From Erysipelotrichaceae bacterium (GTDB lineage Bacteria > Bacillota_I > Bacilli_A > Erysipelotrichales > Erysipelotrichaceae): a DNA stretch of 14,382 nucleotides. The stretch is taken from positions 1 to 14,382 of the forward strand of contig CAAEDX010000221.1 of assembly GCA_900754715.1 (NCBI GenBank). The letters run 5' to 3'. The notes beneath the pieces were generated by a model. The model saw only the letters and a list, made by a program, of their open reading frames with translations. It was not told the DNA's origin and ran no database searches. This document shows, in pieces, positions 1 through 6,673 of the stretch (the stretch's first letter is position 1; each line of letters starts with the position of its first letter). Position numbers and translations under genes: made by a program.

Positions 1-896
1 ACATAGACAAAGATCTGGATGAACAAGCCGATACGATCAGCCTGCTTCTGCCACCGCACGATCTCGCGTTTCAGATAAAGCGGCAGCAGTTCTGGCAGCG
101 AATCACTTTGATAGCCTAGGGAAAAGCATCGGCAAAAGCGCGCAGAGAAGAAATCGGAAGTCAGGATGATCTCATCATAAGCGAAACCTTGTTCCAGCAG
201 CCGCTTCATTTCGCTGATACAAGGATAAAGCAGGCTTCCCTTTTCCAGCGTCAGCAGCATGTGCAGCGCGTCCACCGTTGCGATGCCCTGACTGCTGAGC
301 TCATGCAGGAATGCCACGAACAGATAGGAGATCAGGCTGCGCAGCGGTGCGAAAGCGCGAAAGCGGATCAAGGCAAGCGTGCGCAGCTCGGCATTGCGGC
401 TGAGCAGCAGCGCCAGCACCAGGAACGCCGCGATCAAGACCAGCATGATCATGAAAACAGCCTGTAAGACCCCCAACACATTCAGCGCCGCAGCTGAGGA
501 TGAGCTGTCCACGATCTGCTGCATCTGCGGCAGGATGATATGCAGGAAAAAAAGGATCAGCACGAACGCGATGAAGAACAACACGGCCGGATAAGTCAGA
601 TGACGACGCATCCGCACAAAGATCTGATGGCGGATGTCGCAGAGGCTGCCAGCGATGATGATGGCCTGCGGCAGCGTGCACAGCTCGCAGAAAAAACGCA
701 GATAACGGTAGAACATCCCCTGCTGCGGAATGATCTCCAGCAGCTGTCCGCCCATTCGCAGATGTTCGAGCAGCGGCTGCGGCCGTGCAAAGGCAAGCGG
801 GATCGCGTCTTGCAAGGTGATGCCCTTGTTCATCAGCATTGCCAGCGTCTGCCAGTCTTCATCATCCGACTTCTTCTTCCAGAACCCCGCTGGCAA
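1..896 (-). CDS. comGB: ComGB, competence pilus inner-membrane platform protein (3' end beyond window)
   Basis: This is a type II secretion F-domain protein, the polytopic platform on which the ComGA ATPase drives assembly of the competence pseudopilus. The frame is open from 896 to the left edge, giving about 298 residues of the roughly 320-345 usual for the family. Two hydrophobic segments lie at about residues 103-123 and 138-165. A cytoplasmic domain follows at about 175-285, and a third membrane segment starts at the window edge. The start is inferred: a TTG codon at 896-894 that lies inside the end of comGA (35-bp overlap) gives the short basic N-terminus (FWKKK) typical before the first helix. 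No upstream ATG or GTG is seen in this frame and no strong Shine-Dalgarno is visible, so translational coupling to comGA is likely. Recognition rests on hydropathy, F-domain character and position after comGA. Confidence 0.85.
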   Translation of the reverse strand, partial: MPAGFWKKKSDDEDWQTLAMLMNKGITLQDAIPLAFARPQPLLEHLRMGGQLLEIIPQQGMFYRYLRFFCELCTLPQAIIIAGSLCDIRHQIFVRMRRHLTYPAVLFFIAFVLILFFLHIILPQMQQIVDSSSSAAALNVLGVLQAVFMIMLVLIAAFLVLALLLSRNAELRTLALIRFRAFAPLRSLISYLFVAFLHELSSQGIATVDALHMLLTLEKGSLLYPCISEMKRLLEQGFAYDEIILTSDFFSARFCRCFSLGYQSDSLPELLPLYLKREIVRWQKQADRIGLFIQIFVY

Positions 897-1848
897 TGAT
901 GCCGCGCCGCCATGCTTCGGTGATCTCTTGTTCGATGGTGAGGTGGGCGGGCGGCAGCTTTTCTTCTTCCATGTAGCGATGCAGCGCGTCCCCGTGAAGA
1001 ATTTCATAAATGCACTCCTTTCCATTTTGTGCGGCATTCAGCAACAGGCGCTGTGTGCTGACAAAGGTCACGGTCTGTCTGAGTTCCAGCAAAGGGATGC
1101 CAAATTCCCGCATGCGCGCGAAGACCTCGGCACAGGACTTGGCATGTACCGTGGTAAAGACCATATGTCCGCTGAGTGCCGCACGTACGATCATGTGGGC
1201 GGTCTCCACGCTGCGCACCTCGCCGATCATGATGATATCGGGATCGTGACGCAGCAGTTCCCTTATCCCGACTTCATAAGTAAAACCGCTTTTCTCGTTG
1301 ACTTGAAGCTGCACATAGCTGCTGTCGGTGATCTCAATGGGATCCTCCAATGTGATCACCTGCAGGTGATGCTGCAGGGCTGCTTCACGCATCAGCGCGT
1401 GCAGTGTCGTCGATTTCCCGCTCCCGGTGGGACCGCTGAGCAAGGCAAGCCCGTGCCGCTGCCGGCACAGCGCATGGAAAAGCCGGCATTTGTCTTGATC
1501 CTGGCAGATTTCCTCGATCCTGGTCAGTTCCCTTAGGTTCAGCAGACGCAATACGCCGGTCTGCAGCTGATGAGTCGCCAGGCAGGCAAAGCGAAACTGC
1601 AGCCTGCGATCCTGATACTGACGCGAAAAGCTGCCAGACTGCGGAGCGCTCATCACGCCGAGGTCCAGATGCGCGATGTACTTCAGATAGTGCAGCAGCC
1701 GGCCGTCAAACATGCCGCTTTCATCATCGACCATTTCCTTTGGACAGCGAAAGCGCAAGGTCAGCCTGCTGTCACGAAAGATGAAATGCGCATCTGTAGC
1801 ATGATGCGTCATCATCATATGGATCAGTGCCTGAAGCTCGGATTCCAA
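862..1848 (-). CDS. comGA: ComGA, competence pilus assembly/secretion ATPase
   Basis: This cytoplasmic hexameric GspE/PilB-type ATPase powers assembly of the ComG pseudopilus used for DNA uptake. Numbered from the chosen TTG start it has 328 residues, near the family size of about 350. Visible motifs are Walker A GPTGSGKST (139-147), the Asp box ITLEDPIE (165-172), Walker B DPDIIMIGEVR (202-212, with the glutamate at 210) and the His box GHMVFTTVHA (227-236). The Walker B segment ends in Ser where Asp is usual. A GTG at 1857 would add three residues, but it lies inside a perfect Shine-Dalgarno sequence. The TTG at 1848 sits 8 nt after AGGAGG and is therefore preferred. The gene is followed by overlapping comGB and preceded by the terminator of the hydrolase gene, so the comG operon probably starts here. 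I see no convincing promoter or ComK-type box. Confidence 0.93.
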   Translation of the reverse strand: MESELQALIHMMMTHHATDAHFIFRDSRLTLRFRCPKEMVDDESGMFDGRLLHYLKYIAHLDLGVMSAPQSGSFSRQYQDRRLQFRFACLATHQLQTGVLRLLNLRELTRIEEICQDQDKCRLFHALCRQRHGLALLSGPTGSGKSTTLHALMREAALQHHLQVITLEDPIEITDSSYVQLQVNEKSGFTYEVGIRELLRHDPDIIMIGEVRSVETAHMIVRAALSGHMVFTTVHAKSCAEVFARMREFGIPLLELRQTVTFVSTQRLLLNAAQNGKECIYEILHGDALHRYMEEEKLPPAHLTIEQEITEAWRRGIIASGVLEEEVG

Positions 1849-1851
1849 CCT

Positions 1852-1862
1852 GATCACCTCCT
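1852..1862 (-). promoter_or_regulatory. Extended Shine-Dalgarno of comGA
   Basis: The minus strand reads AGGAGGTGATC, an 11-nt match to the complement of the conserved 16S rRNA 3' tail. It overlaps the GTG at 1857 and so excludes that codon as a sensible start. It places the TTG at 1848 at 8-nt spacing from AGGAGG. Confidence 0.8.
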
Positions 1863-1908
1863 GTGCTTCTCTTATACGGTCTTGTCTGCCTGAATCCCTA
1901 TAAAAAGC

Positions 1909-1933
1909 AAAAAAAGCAGGATCGCTCCTGCTT
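1909..1933 (-). terminator. Intrinsic terminator of the MBL hydrolase gene
   Basis: An 8-bp perfect stem (1914-1921 with 1926-1933) has the four-base loop TCGC and is followed on the minus strand by seven T residues. It begins at the stop codon of the hydrolase gene. It separates rpmG/hydrolase transcription from comG, which therefore needs its own promoter between about 1863 and 1905. Confidence 0.85.
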
Positions 1934-2553
1934 CATACAGATAACAGATAATAGTTGCTCTTGAGCTCCTCGCCTAATGTGGTGCGCGGGCCATGTCCGG
2001 GATAGATGACCAGATCTGGATCCATGTTCTTGATCATGCGCAGCGTCTGCAGCATCTTGGTATTGCTTCCGCCGGCCAGATCGGTACGGCCGATGCTGCC
2101 TTGAAAGAGCACATCGCCGCAGAACATCACATGATCTTTCATCAGCAGCAAGCAGCTTCCCTCGCTGTGACCAGGCGCATCGATCATCTCCACTTCAAAA
2201 TGACCGATCTGCTGTCTGCCCTGCTTCAGCATCCGCGCTGTGCTCTTCACTACCAACGGCGCTAAGCCCGCGCTGAAATTCAGTGCAGGATCTTTTAACA
2301 TCGGCGCATCCAGAGGATGGATGTAAAGCGGACAGTGATAAGTCTCCACAAAGGCATCGGCACCGGCACAATGATCGAAATGACCATGCGTGAGCACGAC
2401 GGCATCCACGCTCAGCCCTTCTTCCTCGATCCGCTTTTGAACACTGCGCCCTTTTGAGCCGGGATCGATGACAAGCGCATGTCCGTCCTCACTGACCAGA
2501 TAACAATTGGCCTCGATCATCAGGCCAAGCGTAAATGCTTCGATCTTCAACAT
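1933..2553 (-). CDS. Metallo-beta-lactamase-fold hydrolase (YqgX/glyoxalase II-like)
   Basis: This is a 206-residue soluble dinuclear metal hydrolase. Metal ligands are visible: THGHFDH (55-61), His129 in APGHS, Asp147 in GDVLF and His187 in PGHGP. The GRTDLAGG segment (155-162) is typical of the short YqgX/YcbL-type glyoxalase II-like group, which lacks the C-terminal substrate-binding domain of full GloB. The substrate cannot be read from sequence; thioester hydrolysis such as S-lactoylglutathione-like compounds is the family precedent. The ATG at 2553 is preceded by AGGAGG at about 9-nt spacing. In B. subtilis a homologue (yqgX) also lies directly before comGA, so the position is a conserved neighbourhood rather than evidence for a role in competence. 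A hairpin terminator lies immediately upstream. Confidence 0.9.
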   Translation of the reverse strand: MLKIEAFTLGLMIEANCYLVSEDGHALVIDPGSKGRSVQKRIEEEGLSVDAVVLTHGHFDHCAGADAFVETYHCPLYIHPLDAPMLKDPALNFSAGLAPLVVKSTARMLKQGRQQIGHFEVEMIDAPGHSEGSCLLLMKDHVMFCGDVLFQGSIGRTDLAGGSNTKMLQTLRMIKNMDPDLVIYPGHGPRTTLGEELKSNYYLLSV

Positions 2554-2570
2554 TCCCTGATCCTCCTGAT

Positions 2571-2593
2571 AAAAAAGACCGCATACGGCCTTT
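2571..2593 (-). terminator. Terminator/attenuator-like hairpin after rpmG
   Basis: An 8-bp stem (2574-2581 with 2586-2593, one G-T pair) has a four-base loop and ends in a six-T run on the minus strand. It starts one base after the rpmG stop codon. The Shine-Dalgarno of the downstream hydrolase gene begins about 4 nt past the T run, so any transcript of that gene either reads through this hairpin or starts within rpmG. Confidence 0.75.
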
Positions 2594-2594
2594 C

Positions 2595-2744
2595 TTATTT
2601 CTTCTCCTTGTGCTCGGTCTTCTTGTTGCAGCGCGGGCAGTATTTGGCGATGGTCATGCGCTCCGGGTGCTTGCGTTTATTACGAGTACCGATGTAGTTT
2701 TCTTCCCCACAGACAGCACATTTGAAAGTAATTCTGTCTCTCAT
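2595..2744 (-). CDS. rpmG: Large ribosomal subunit protein bL33, zinc-ribbon form
   Basis: This small gene encodes a 49-residue basic protein beginning MRDRITFKCAVCGEENYIG and ending in a lysine-rich tail. It carries CxxC at 9-12 and CPRC at 36-39, so it is the zinc-binding (C+) form of L33, a component of the 50S subunit near the E site. The KRKHPERM segment (23-30) is characteristic of the family. The length is the usual one. The ATG at 2744 is preceded by TAGGAGG with 6-nt spacing, and a strong extended -10 promoter lies just upstream. Firmicutes often carry a second, cysteine-free L33 for zinc starvation; none is in this window. Bacillus rpmGA lies in the corresponding region, downstream of pbpA. 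Confidence 0.96.
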   Translation of the reverse strand: MRDRITFKCAVCGEENYIGTRNKRKHPERMTIAKYCPRCNKKTEHKEKK

Positions 2745-2774
2745 GATATACCTCCTATCACTCTATGCCGATAA

Positions 2775-2804
2775 ATTATAACATAAGAAAATTGCTTTTG
2801 TCAT
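2775..2804 (-). promoter_or_regulatory. Promoter of rpmG (extended -10)
   Basis: On the minus strand a perfect TATAAT (2780-2775) is preceded by TG one base upstream (extended -10). ATGACA (2804-2799, five of six to TTGACA) lies 18 nt upstream. This matches a primary sigma-A promoter, and the predicted start lies about 25-30 nt before the rpmG ATG. Confidence 0.85.
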
Positions 2805-2811
2805 CTTTTTT

Positions 2812-4917
2812 TTATTCATCCGGATACAATTCAAAATATTTTTCCAGCACCGGACCCATGACTTCCGTCGTGCAGACATTGGCCTGCAGGTTGCTGCCGG
2901 TATCCGATGATGTTGGCGCAATGCAGGCAAACGCCATCTTCGGATCTTCATAAGGCGTATAGCCGATGAATGCCGTACTGGTCGAATCGCCTACCTCGGC
3001 GGTACCAGTCTTGCCGGCCACCCCTTCAGCGCGGGAATATGCAGCGCTGCCGCAGTTTCCAGAAGTCACGCAGGCACGGAAACCTTCCTGCACGCGCTCA
3101 AGATAATCAAGGTTGCCGCTGATCGTGGATACCTGCTCATTGCCGTAGGAATACACCACATTGGTCGAATTCACCTCGGTCGCATAACTGAACAGATGCG
3201 GCCGCATCACCTTGCCGTCATTGGCGATGGTGGAAACATATTGCAGGATCTGGATCGGCGTATACATATCATACTGTCCGATGGCAAAGTCAAGGAGCTT
3301 GCCGGCCTCGGTGGAAAAGCCCACATATCCGCCGACTTCTCCAGGCACATCCAGCCCGGTCACATTGCCCAGCCCGAACATGGAATAATAAGAACGCATC
3401 AGCTCAAAGGTCGGTGCTGGATCGGTGATGCCAAGCGACTGATAAGGCACATATTCTGAACCAGCCAGACGTATGGCGATATTGAACATGTAGACGTTGC
3501 TGGATACTTCCAGCGCCTCCACATCGTTGACCGGTCCATAGTTTCGATAAGATGCTTTGACCGGGGTGCCGGCGATGTACATCGGTGCGTCATTGATGAC
3601 CTCTCCCGGCTCTATGACGCCTTCGTTCAGACCCATGTAGATCGTCGCGCCCTTGACGATGGAACCCGGGTTCGTATAGCTCAGATAGTTGCCGCTGGCA
3701 AACGGAGTCACTTCATCGCTTTCTGTGCTGCGCTGATAGCCGCTCATCGCCAGCACTTCTCCGGTATTGGGATCCATGATGCATACGTATAGATTTGTAA
3801 AGTCTCCGCGGTATGGGTTGTCAGCGGCGTTTTCCAGCGTCTCTTTCACCACCCGGTCAAGCTCTTGCTGCAATTCGATATCAATGGTCAGATAGATATC
3901 ATAGCCTTTTTTGCCAGGTTCCTGATCCTGGATCACCGCGTTTCCTTCTTCATCATATTCGATGGTCGACACTTTTCGGGTACCGCTGAGCAGTCCTTCG
4001 TACTGGTATTCCAGGCCGCTGCTGCCGACCCGCGCGTTCAGCGGATAACCAAGTGCCTGATAGTAGTCGCTCAGTTCTGAGGGAACGCCTTGTGTGCTGG
4101 TCGTGACGTTGCCCAGCACATCGCGAAGCGTATCTCCGTATGGGTATTCGCGTTTCCAGGAGCCGAGATCGACATCAAAGCCAGGGAAATCCCCCTTGTG
4201 CTCGACCAGATAAGCGACTTTTTCATCATCTACATCTTCCAGGACGGTCTTGCTTTGCTGCAGCGTTCCATTGACCATGCGGGAATAAATGACATAACCT
4301 GCCTTTTCTTCATCATCCAGCGCTTCGTCGAGCATGTCGCTCGTGATGCGCTCATGAAGCAGCTGGGTCCTGCGGGATTCTGCCTCATCGCCCCATTCAC
4401 CGCTGGCATACTGTGCCTGTTCCTCATCGGTAAGCAGATCATTGCAGTTATAAGAAGGATCAGAAGAGTCCAGCAGCGTCGTCAGGAAGATATAAAGATC
4501 CTTGCGCTGCGAGAGCGTCAGCTCATCCGGATCGACATCAAAGGTCGCGGCAAATTGTTTGGCTAGTTCCCACTTTTCCTGCGTAGTGATCGACTCAGGC
4601 TGCGTATAGATGATATTGTGCGAGACAACGGTCCTGGCGATCACATTGCCGTTGCGGTCATAGATCTCTCCTCTCGGTGTGGAGGAAGACTGTGAAACAG
4701 AGTTGTAGCTTTCTGTCTTTGCGGTATATTCTTCATGGCTGAGCACCTGTATCTGAAACAGGCGGATGAAGACGGTCCCGAACAGCACACAGATCACGAT
4801 GGCAAAGACCATCAGCCGCTTGGAGACGACAGAGGCAAAATCCATCGTTTGATTGAGCTGATCGCTTGAGCGTCTCATCTTATCCAGGTCAAACTTACGA
4901 AACGGATTAGGAATCAT
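2812..4917 (-). CDS. pbpA: Class B penicillin-binding protein 2 (peptidoglycan transpeptidase)
   Basis: This 701-residue membrane-anchored D,D-transpeptidase cross-links peptidoglycan, probably with the elongation machinery. It has a short basic cytoplasmic tail, one membrane helix at about 33-57, and the class B N-terminal motif PRGEIYDRNGNVIA (81-94). A charged pedestal domain spans about 110-300. The transpeptidase domain carries SIVK (Ser419 nucleophile, Lys422), SSN (472-474) and KTG (636-638). There is no PASTA domain, which argues against a PBP2x/SpoVD type. The length is close to B. subtilis PbpA (about 716), and position in this cluster also fits PbpA. The ATG at 4917 has a near-consensus Shine-Dalgarno (AGGTGGTGA) upstream. 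Its promoter lies just before, and the insertion sequence ends about 200 bp upstream of its start. No frameshift is seen. Confidence 0.93.
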   Translation of the reverse strand: MIPNPFRKFDLDKMRRSSDQLNQTMDFASVVSKRLMVFAIVICVLFGTVFIRLFQIQVLSHEEYTAKTESYNSVSQSSSTPRGEIYDRNGNVIARTVVSHNIIYTQPESITTQEKWELAKQFAATFDVDPDELTLSQRKDLYIFLTTLLDSSDPSYNCNDLLTDEEQAQYASGEWGDEAESRRTQLLHERITSDMLDEALDDEEKAGYVIYSRMVNGTLQQSKTVLEDVDDEKVAYLVEHKGDFPGFDVDLGSWKREYPYGDTLRDVLGNVTTSTQGVPSELSDYYQALGYPLNARVGSSGLEYQYEGLLSGTRKVSTIEYDEEGNAVIQDQEPGKKGYDIYLTIDIELQQELDRVVKETLENAADNPYRGDFTNLYVCIMDPNTGEVLAMSGYQRSTESDEVTPFASGNYLSYTNPGSIVKGATIYMGLNEGVIEPGEVINDAPMYIAGTPVKASYRNYGPVNDVEALEVSSNVYMFNIAIRLAGSEYVPYQSLGITDPAPTFELMRSYYSMFGLGNVTGLDVPGEVGGYVGFSTEAGKLLDFAIGQYDMYTPIQILQYVSTIANDGKVMRPHLFSYATEVNSTNVVYSYGNEQVSTISGNLDYLERVQEGFRACVTSGNCGSAAYSRAEGVAGKTGTAEVGDSTSTAFIGYTPYEDPKMAFACIAPTSSDTGSNLQANVCTTEVMGPVLEKYFELYPDE

Positions 4918-4937
4918 CTCATCACCACCTGCCCTTC

Positions 4938-4966
4938 ATTATAGCGCATGCGCATGGCGCTTTCCA
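4938..4966 (-). promoter_or_regulatory. Putative promoter of pbpA
   Basis: On the minus strand a perfect TATAAT (4943-4938) lies 17 nt after TGGAAA (4966-4961, four of six to TTGACA). The spacer contains the self-complementary GCGCATGCGC within a larger AGCGC...GCGCT inverted arrangement, possibly an operator but also possibly chance. The predicted leader is only about 14 nt. The rest of 4967-5114 holds no gene or strong signal that I can recognise. Confidence 0.6.
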
Positions 4967-5128
4967 TAGCCGCAAAACAATTTTCCGCTGTTTCAGCTGG
5001 CGTTCACATAGATCAGAAGGAAGAAACAGGGGATAAAGCTAAAGATTTTCTGCCACAGACGTGCCATGGGTCAGATGGTGAGTTAATCTGAAAATAACTA
5101 AGCTAAAACACTGGTTAATTATTGCGTA

Positions 5129-5139
5129 GAGCGCATACT
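5129..5139. repeat. Left subterminal inverted repeat of the IS
   Basis: GAGCGCATACT is the exact reverse complement of 6663-6673. It lies 12 nt inside the proposed left end (transposase 3' side). Confidence 0.75.
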
Positions 5140-5146
5140 GCCCCCC

Positions 5147-5168
5147 CTCCCCCGTAGCATTCGGGGAG
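5147..5168 (-). terminator. GC-rich hairpin after the transposase gene
   Basis: CTCCCC pairs with GGGGAG, plus a further G-C pair past a one-base bulge, around a seven-base loop. It begins 1 nt past the transposase stop. No T run follows on the minus strand; a G-rich run comes instead, so this may be an RNA-stabilising or end-recognition structure rather than a true terminator. The adjoining C7-T-C5 run at 5141-5153 belongs to it. Confidence 0.5.
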
Positions 5169-5169
5169 A

Positions 5170-6465
5170 TCAACTTGCTATTTGTTCTTTCAATCCTTTT
5201 GTCTGTTTCATCATCGTGATGATTTCTTCGAGCGAAACACCGATCGCATTCAGTTCCTTGATTGATTGCCTGAGATTATTTGCAATGTATCTGGCTCTTT
5301 GTTCTTTTGGCGTCTCGACATCCGCGAGATCACTTGGTTTGAATGCTTCTCCGCTCATGAGCATGTGATAGGCACAAACCAGTATTTTTCTTGCAATTGC
5401 GATATATGCTCGCTTTTTCCCGCGGCGTTTGCTGATCTTATTGAATTTGAGTGAAAAATATGGTTCTTTCTTATTCTTGACAGCCGCATGTGCCACTTCT
5501 ACCAGACATGGCTTGAGGTATACGCCTGCTCTGGATATCCTGGTAGACTTCTTCTTGCCTGCTGATGCGTTCTGCCCTGGTGCCAGACCTGCCCATTTTG
5601 ATAAGCGGTAATGATTGGAGAACTGCGACATATCTGGCCCGATTTCCGACAGGATCGTGATCGCTGATTTTCTGGATACGCCAGGAATCGTGCACAATAG
5701 TGTGACAAATGATTCGTATGGCTCTATCATCACCTGGATGAGTTCAGAAAGGTTTTCTTTCAGAGTCTGTAAATAGTCATAATGATTTCTGATCAGCTTG
5801 ATCCTCGCTTTTTGGATAGAAGTCAGTTCGACATGGGTCGTAGCCTCCAGTATCTCCTCATTGCTCGCTTTGCATATTGGATGTACTTTAGAAAGGATTT
5901 CTTTGTCAGTTACGTCATCATTTGATAAAATAAGGTCGACAACAGAGGAAGCAGATTTGCCAAAGACATCAGAAAAGACCATATCCGCTCTCAAATTGCC
6001 AACAACAAGGGCGTTCTGAAAACGATTTTTTTCTGATGAGGCAATGCCGACGACCTTATAGAGATAACGGGTGAGCTCTCTTAAGATGCGGATATCTTTG
6101 CCTGGGATGAAGCTGCTCCTGGCCATGCCGAGCTTAAAAAGATCGGCGATCCACTTGGCATCTTTGTTGTCATCTTTCTCGCCTTTTACGGCTCTTACCC
6201 ATTTCGGATTAGCAACGACGACATTAGAAATATGACCTTCTAATGCATTGTATACAGGGATGTAATACTTACCAGTACTCTCCATGCATACATTTTGACA
6301 GTCGTGTTGGAGAAGCCAATCGCGGAAATCGATCAAAGAGTTCTTAAAAGTCGAGAATCTTTTGCGAATATATTTGGGTTCGATGGACGTTGAGTCGCAA
6401 ATGACAGCGACGATGAACGTTTTATGCACATCGACACCACAAACGATAGGATAGATGACCTGCAT
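5170..6465 (-). CDS. IS110-family transposase (DEDD plus serine domain)
   Basis: This 431-residue transposase is the type that excises a circular intermediate and inserts it at a sequence chosen by an element-encoded RNA. The N-terminal RuvC-like DEDD domain shows Asp12 (GVDVHK), Glu62 (MESTG) and Asp99/Asp102 (DDNKDAKW). A coiled region lies at about 215-250. The C-terminal Transposase_20 domain begins at TIPGVSRKSAITILSEIGP (259-277), and the segment GQNASAGKKKSTRIS (297-311) contains the probable catalytic serine, Ser301. The length is normal and no frameshift is seen, so the enzyme appears intact. An in-frame ATG exists at 6519, but the ATG at 6465 has AAAGGAG 8-9 nt upstream and gives the conserved N-terminus (MQVIYPIVCGVDVHK). 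That Shine-Dalgarno is buried in a terminator-like hairpin. Confidence 0.93.
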   Translation of the reverse strand: MQVIYPIVCGVDVHKTFIVAVICDSTSIEPKYIRKRFSTFKNSLIDFRDWLLQHDCQNVCMESTGKYYIPVYNALEGHISNVVVANPKWVRAVKGEKDDNKDAKWIADLFKLGMARSSFIPGKDIRILRELTRYLYKVVGIASSEKNRFQNALVVGNLRADMVFSDVFGKSASSVVDLILSNDDVTDKEILSKVHPICKASNEEILEATTHVELTSIQKARIKLIRNHYDYLQTLKENLSELIQVMIEPYESFVTLLCTIPGVSRKSAITILSEIGPDMSQFSNHYRLSKWAGLAPGQNASAGKKKSTRISRAGVYLKPCLVEVAHAAVKNKKEPYFSLKFNKISKRRGKKRAYIAIARKILVCAYHMLMSGEAFKPSDLADVETPKEQRARYIANNLRQSIKELNAIGVSLEEIITMMKQTKGLKEQIAS

Positions 6466-6467
6466 AG

Positions 6468-6497
6468 AAAAAGCTCCTTTCTGAACAAGAAGGAGCT
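6468..6497 (-). promoter_or_regulatory. Terminator-like hairpin that sequesters the transposase Shine-Dalgarno
   Basis: On the minus strand AGCTCCTT (6497-6490) pairs perfectly with AAGGAGCT (6479-6472) across a ten-base loop, followed by five T residues before the ATG at 6465. The second arm is the Shine-Dalgarno. The fold would both stop read-through transcripts and hide the ribosome-binding site, a known way for insertion sequences to stay quiet. It could also be the 3' end of an upstream structured RNA. Confidence 0.65.
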
Positions 6498-6527
6498 GCA
6501 GTGACTGAATCATCAGCACTAACGAAA

Positions 6528-6548
6528 AGATTAGTCAATGATTAATCT
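6528..6548. repeat. Stem-loop inside the IS non-coding end
   Basis: AGATTA (6528-6533) pairs with TAATCT (6543-6548) around a nine-base loop. The loop and its 3' arm contain CAATGATTAA (6536-6545), which differs by one base from the reverse complement of 5115-5124 at the proposed left end of the element. Confidence 0.45.
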
Positions 6549-6662
6549 GCTGCCTTAAAAGATCCACTCAGGTGTGCTTGAAATGATGAGACTTACACTG
6601 GTTATAATGCTGTTTTGAACTGAATAGCTGCAGAAATCTACAACTCATTAGCCGTGCTTTGT

Positions 6663-6673
6663 AGTATGCGCTC
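6663..6673. repeat. Right subterminal inverted repeat of the IS
   Basis: AGTATGCGCTC is the exact reverse complement of 5129-5139. It ends one base before the proposed TT core at 6675-6676 (transposase 5' side). Confidence 0.75.

Noticed and set aside
301..681. 126-codon minus-strand ORF
   Set aside because: It is in a different frame from comGB, which is open across the whole stretch and encodes the expected membrane segments.
730..1536. 268-codon plus-strand ORF across comGB/comGA
   Set aside because: It is a shadow of the real minus-strand genes; both ComGA motifs and the comGB reading frame are intact.
1863..1905. Competence regulator box or promoter before comGA
   Set aside because: A TATAAG is present, but I find no convincing -35, ComK-type AT box pair or competence-sigma box.
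5071..5091. TCAGAT/ATCTGA inverted repeat, and an 8-bp match TTAATCTG to 6542-6549
   Set aside because: The stem is short with no T run, and an 8-bp match between stretches of this size is expected by chance often enough.
5141..5153. C-rich run that could be a sequencing artefact or phase-variable tract
   Set aside because: It is interrupted by a T, lies outside any coding region, and one part serves as a hairpin arm; there is no sign of phase variation.
6466..6519. Upstream in-frame ATG for the transposase
   Set aside because: The added residues are translated through the hairpin, while the ATG at 6465 has a proper Shine-Dalgarno and the conserved N-terminus.
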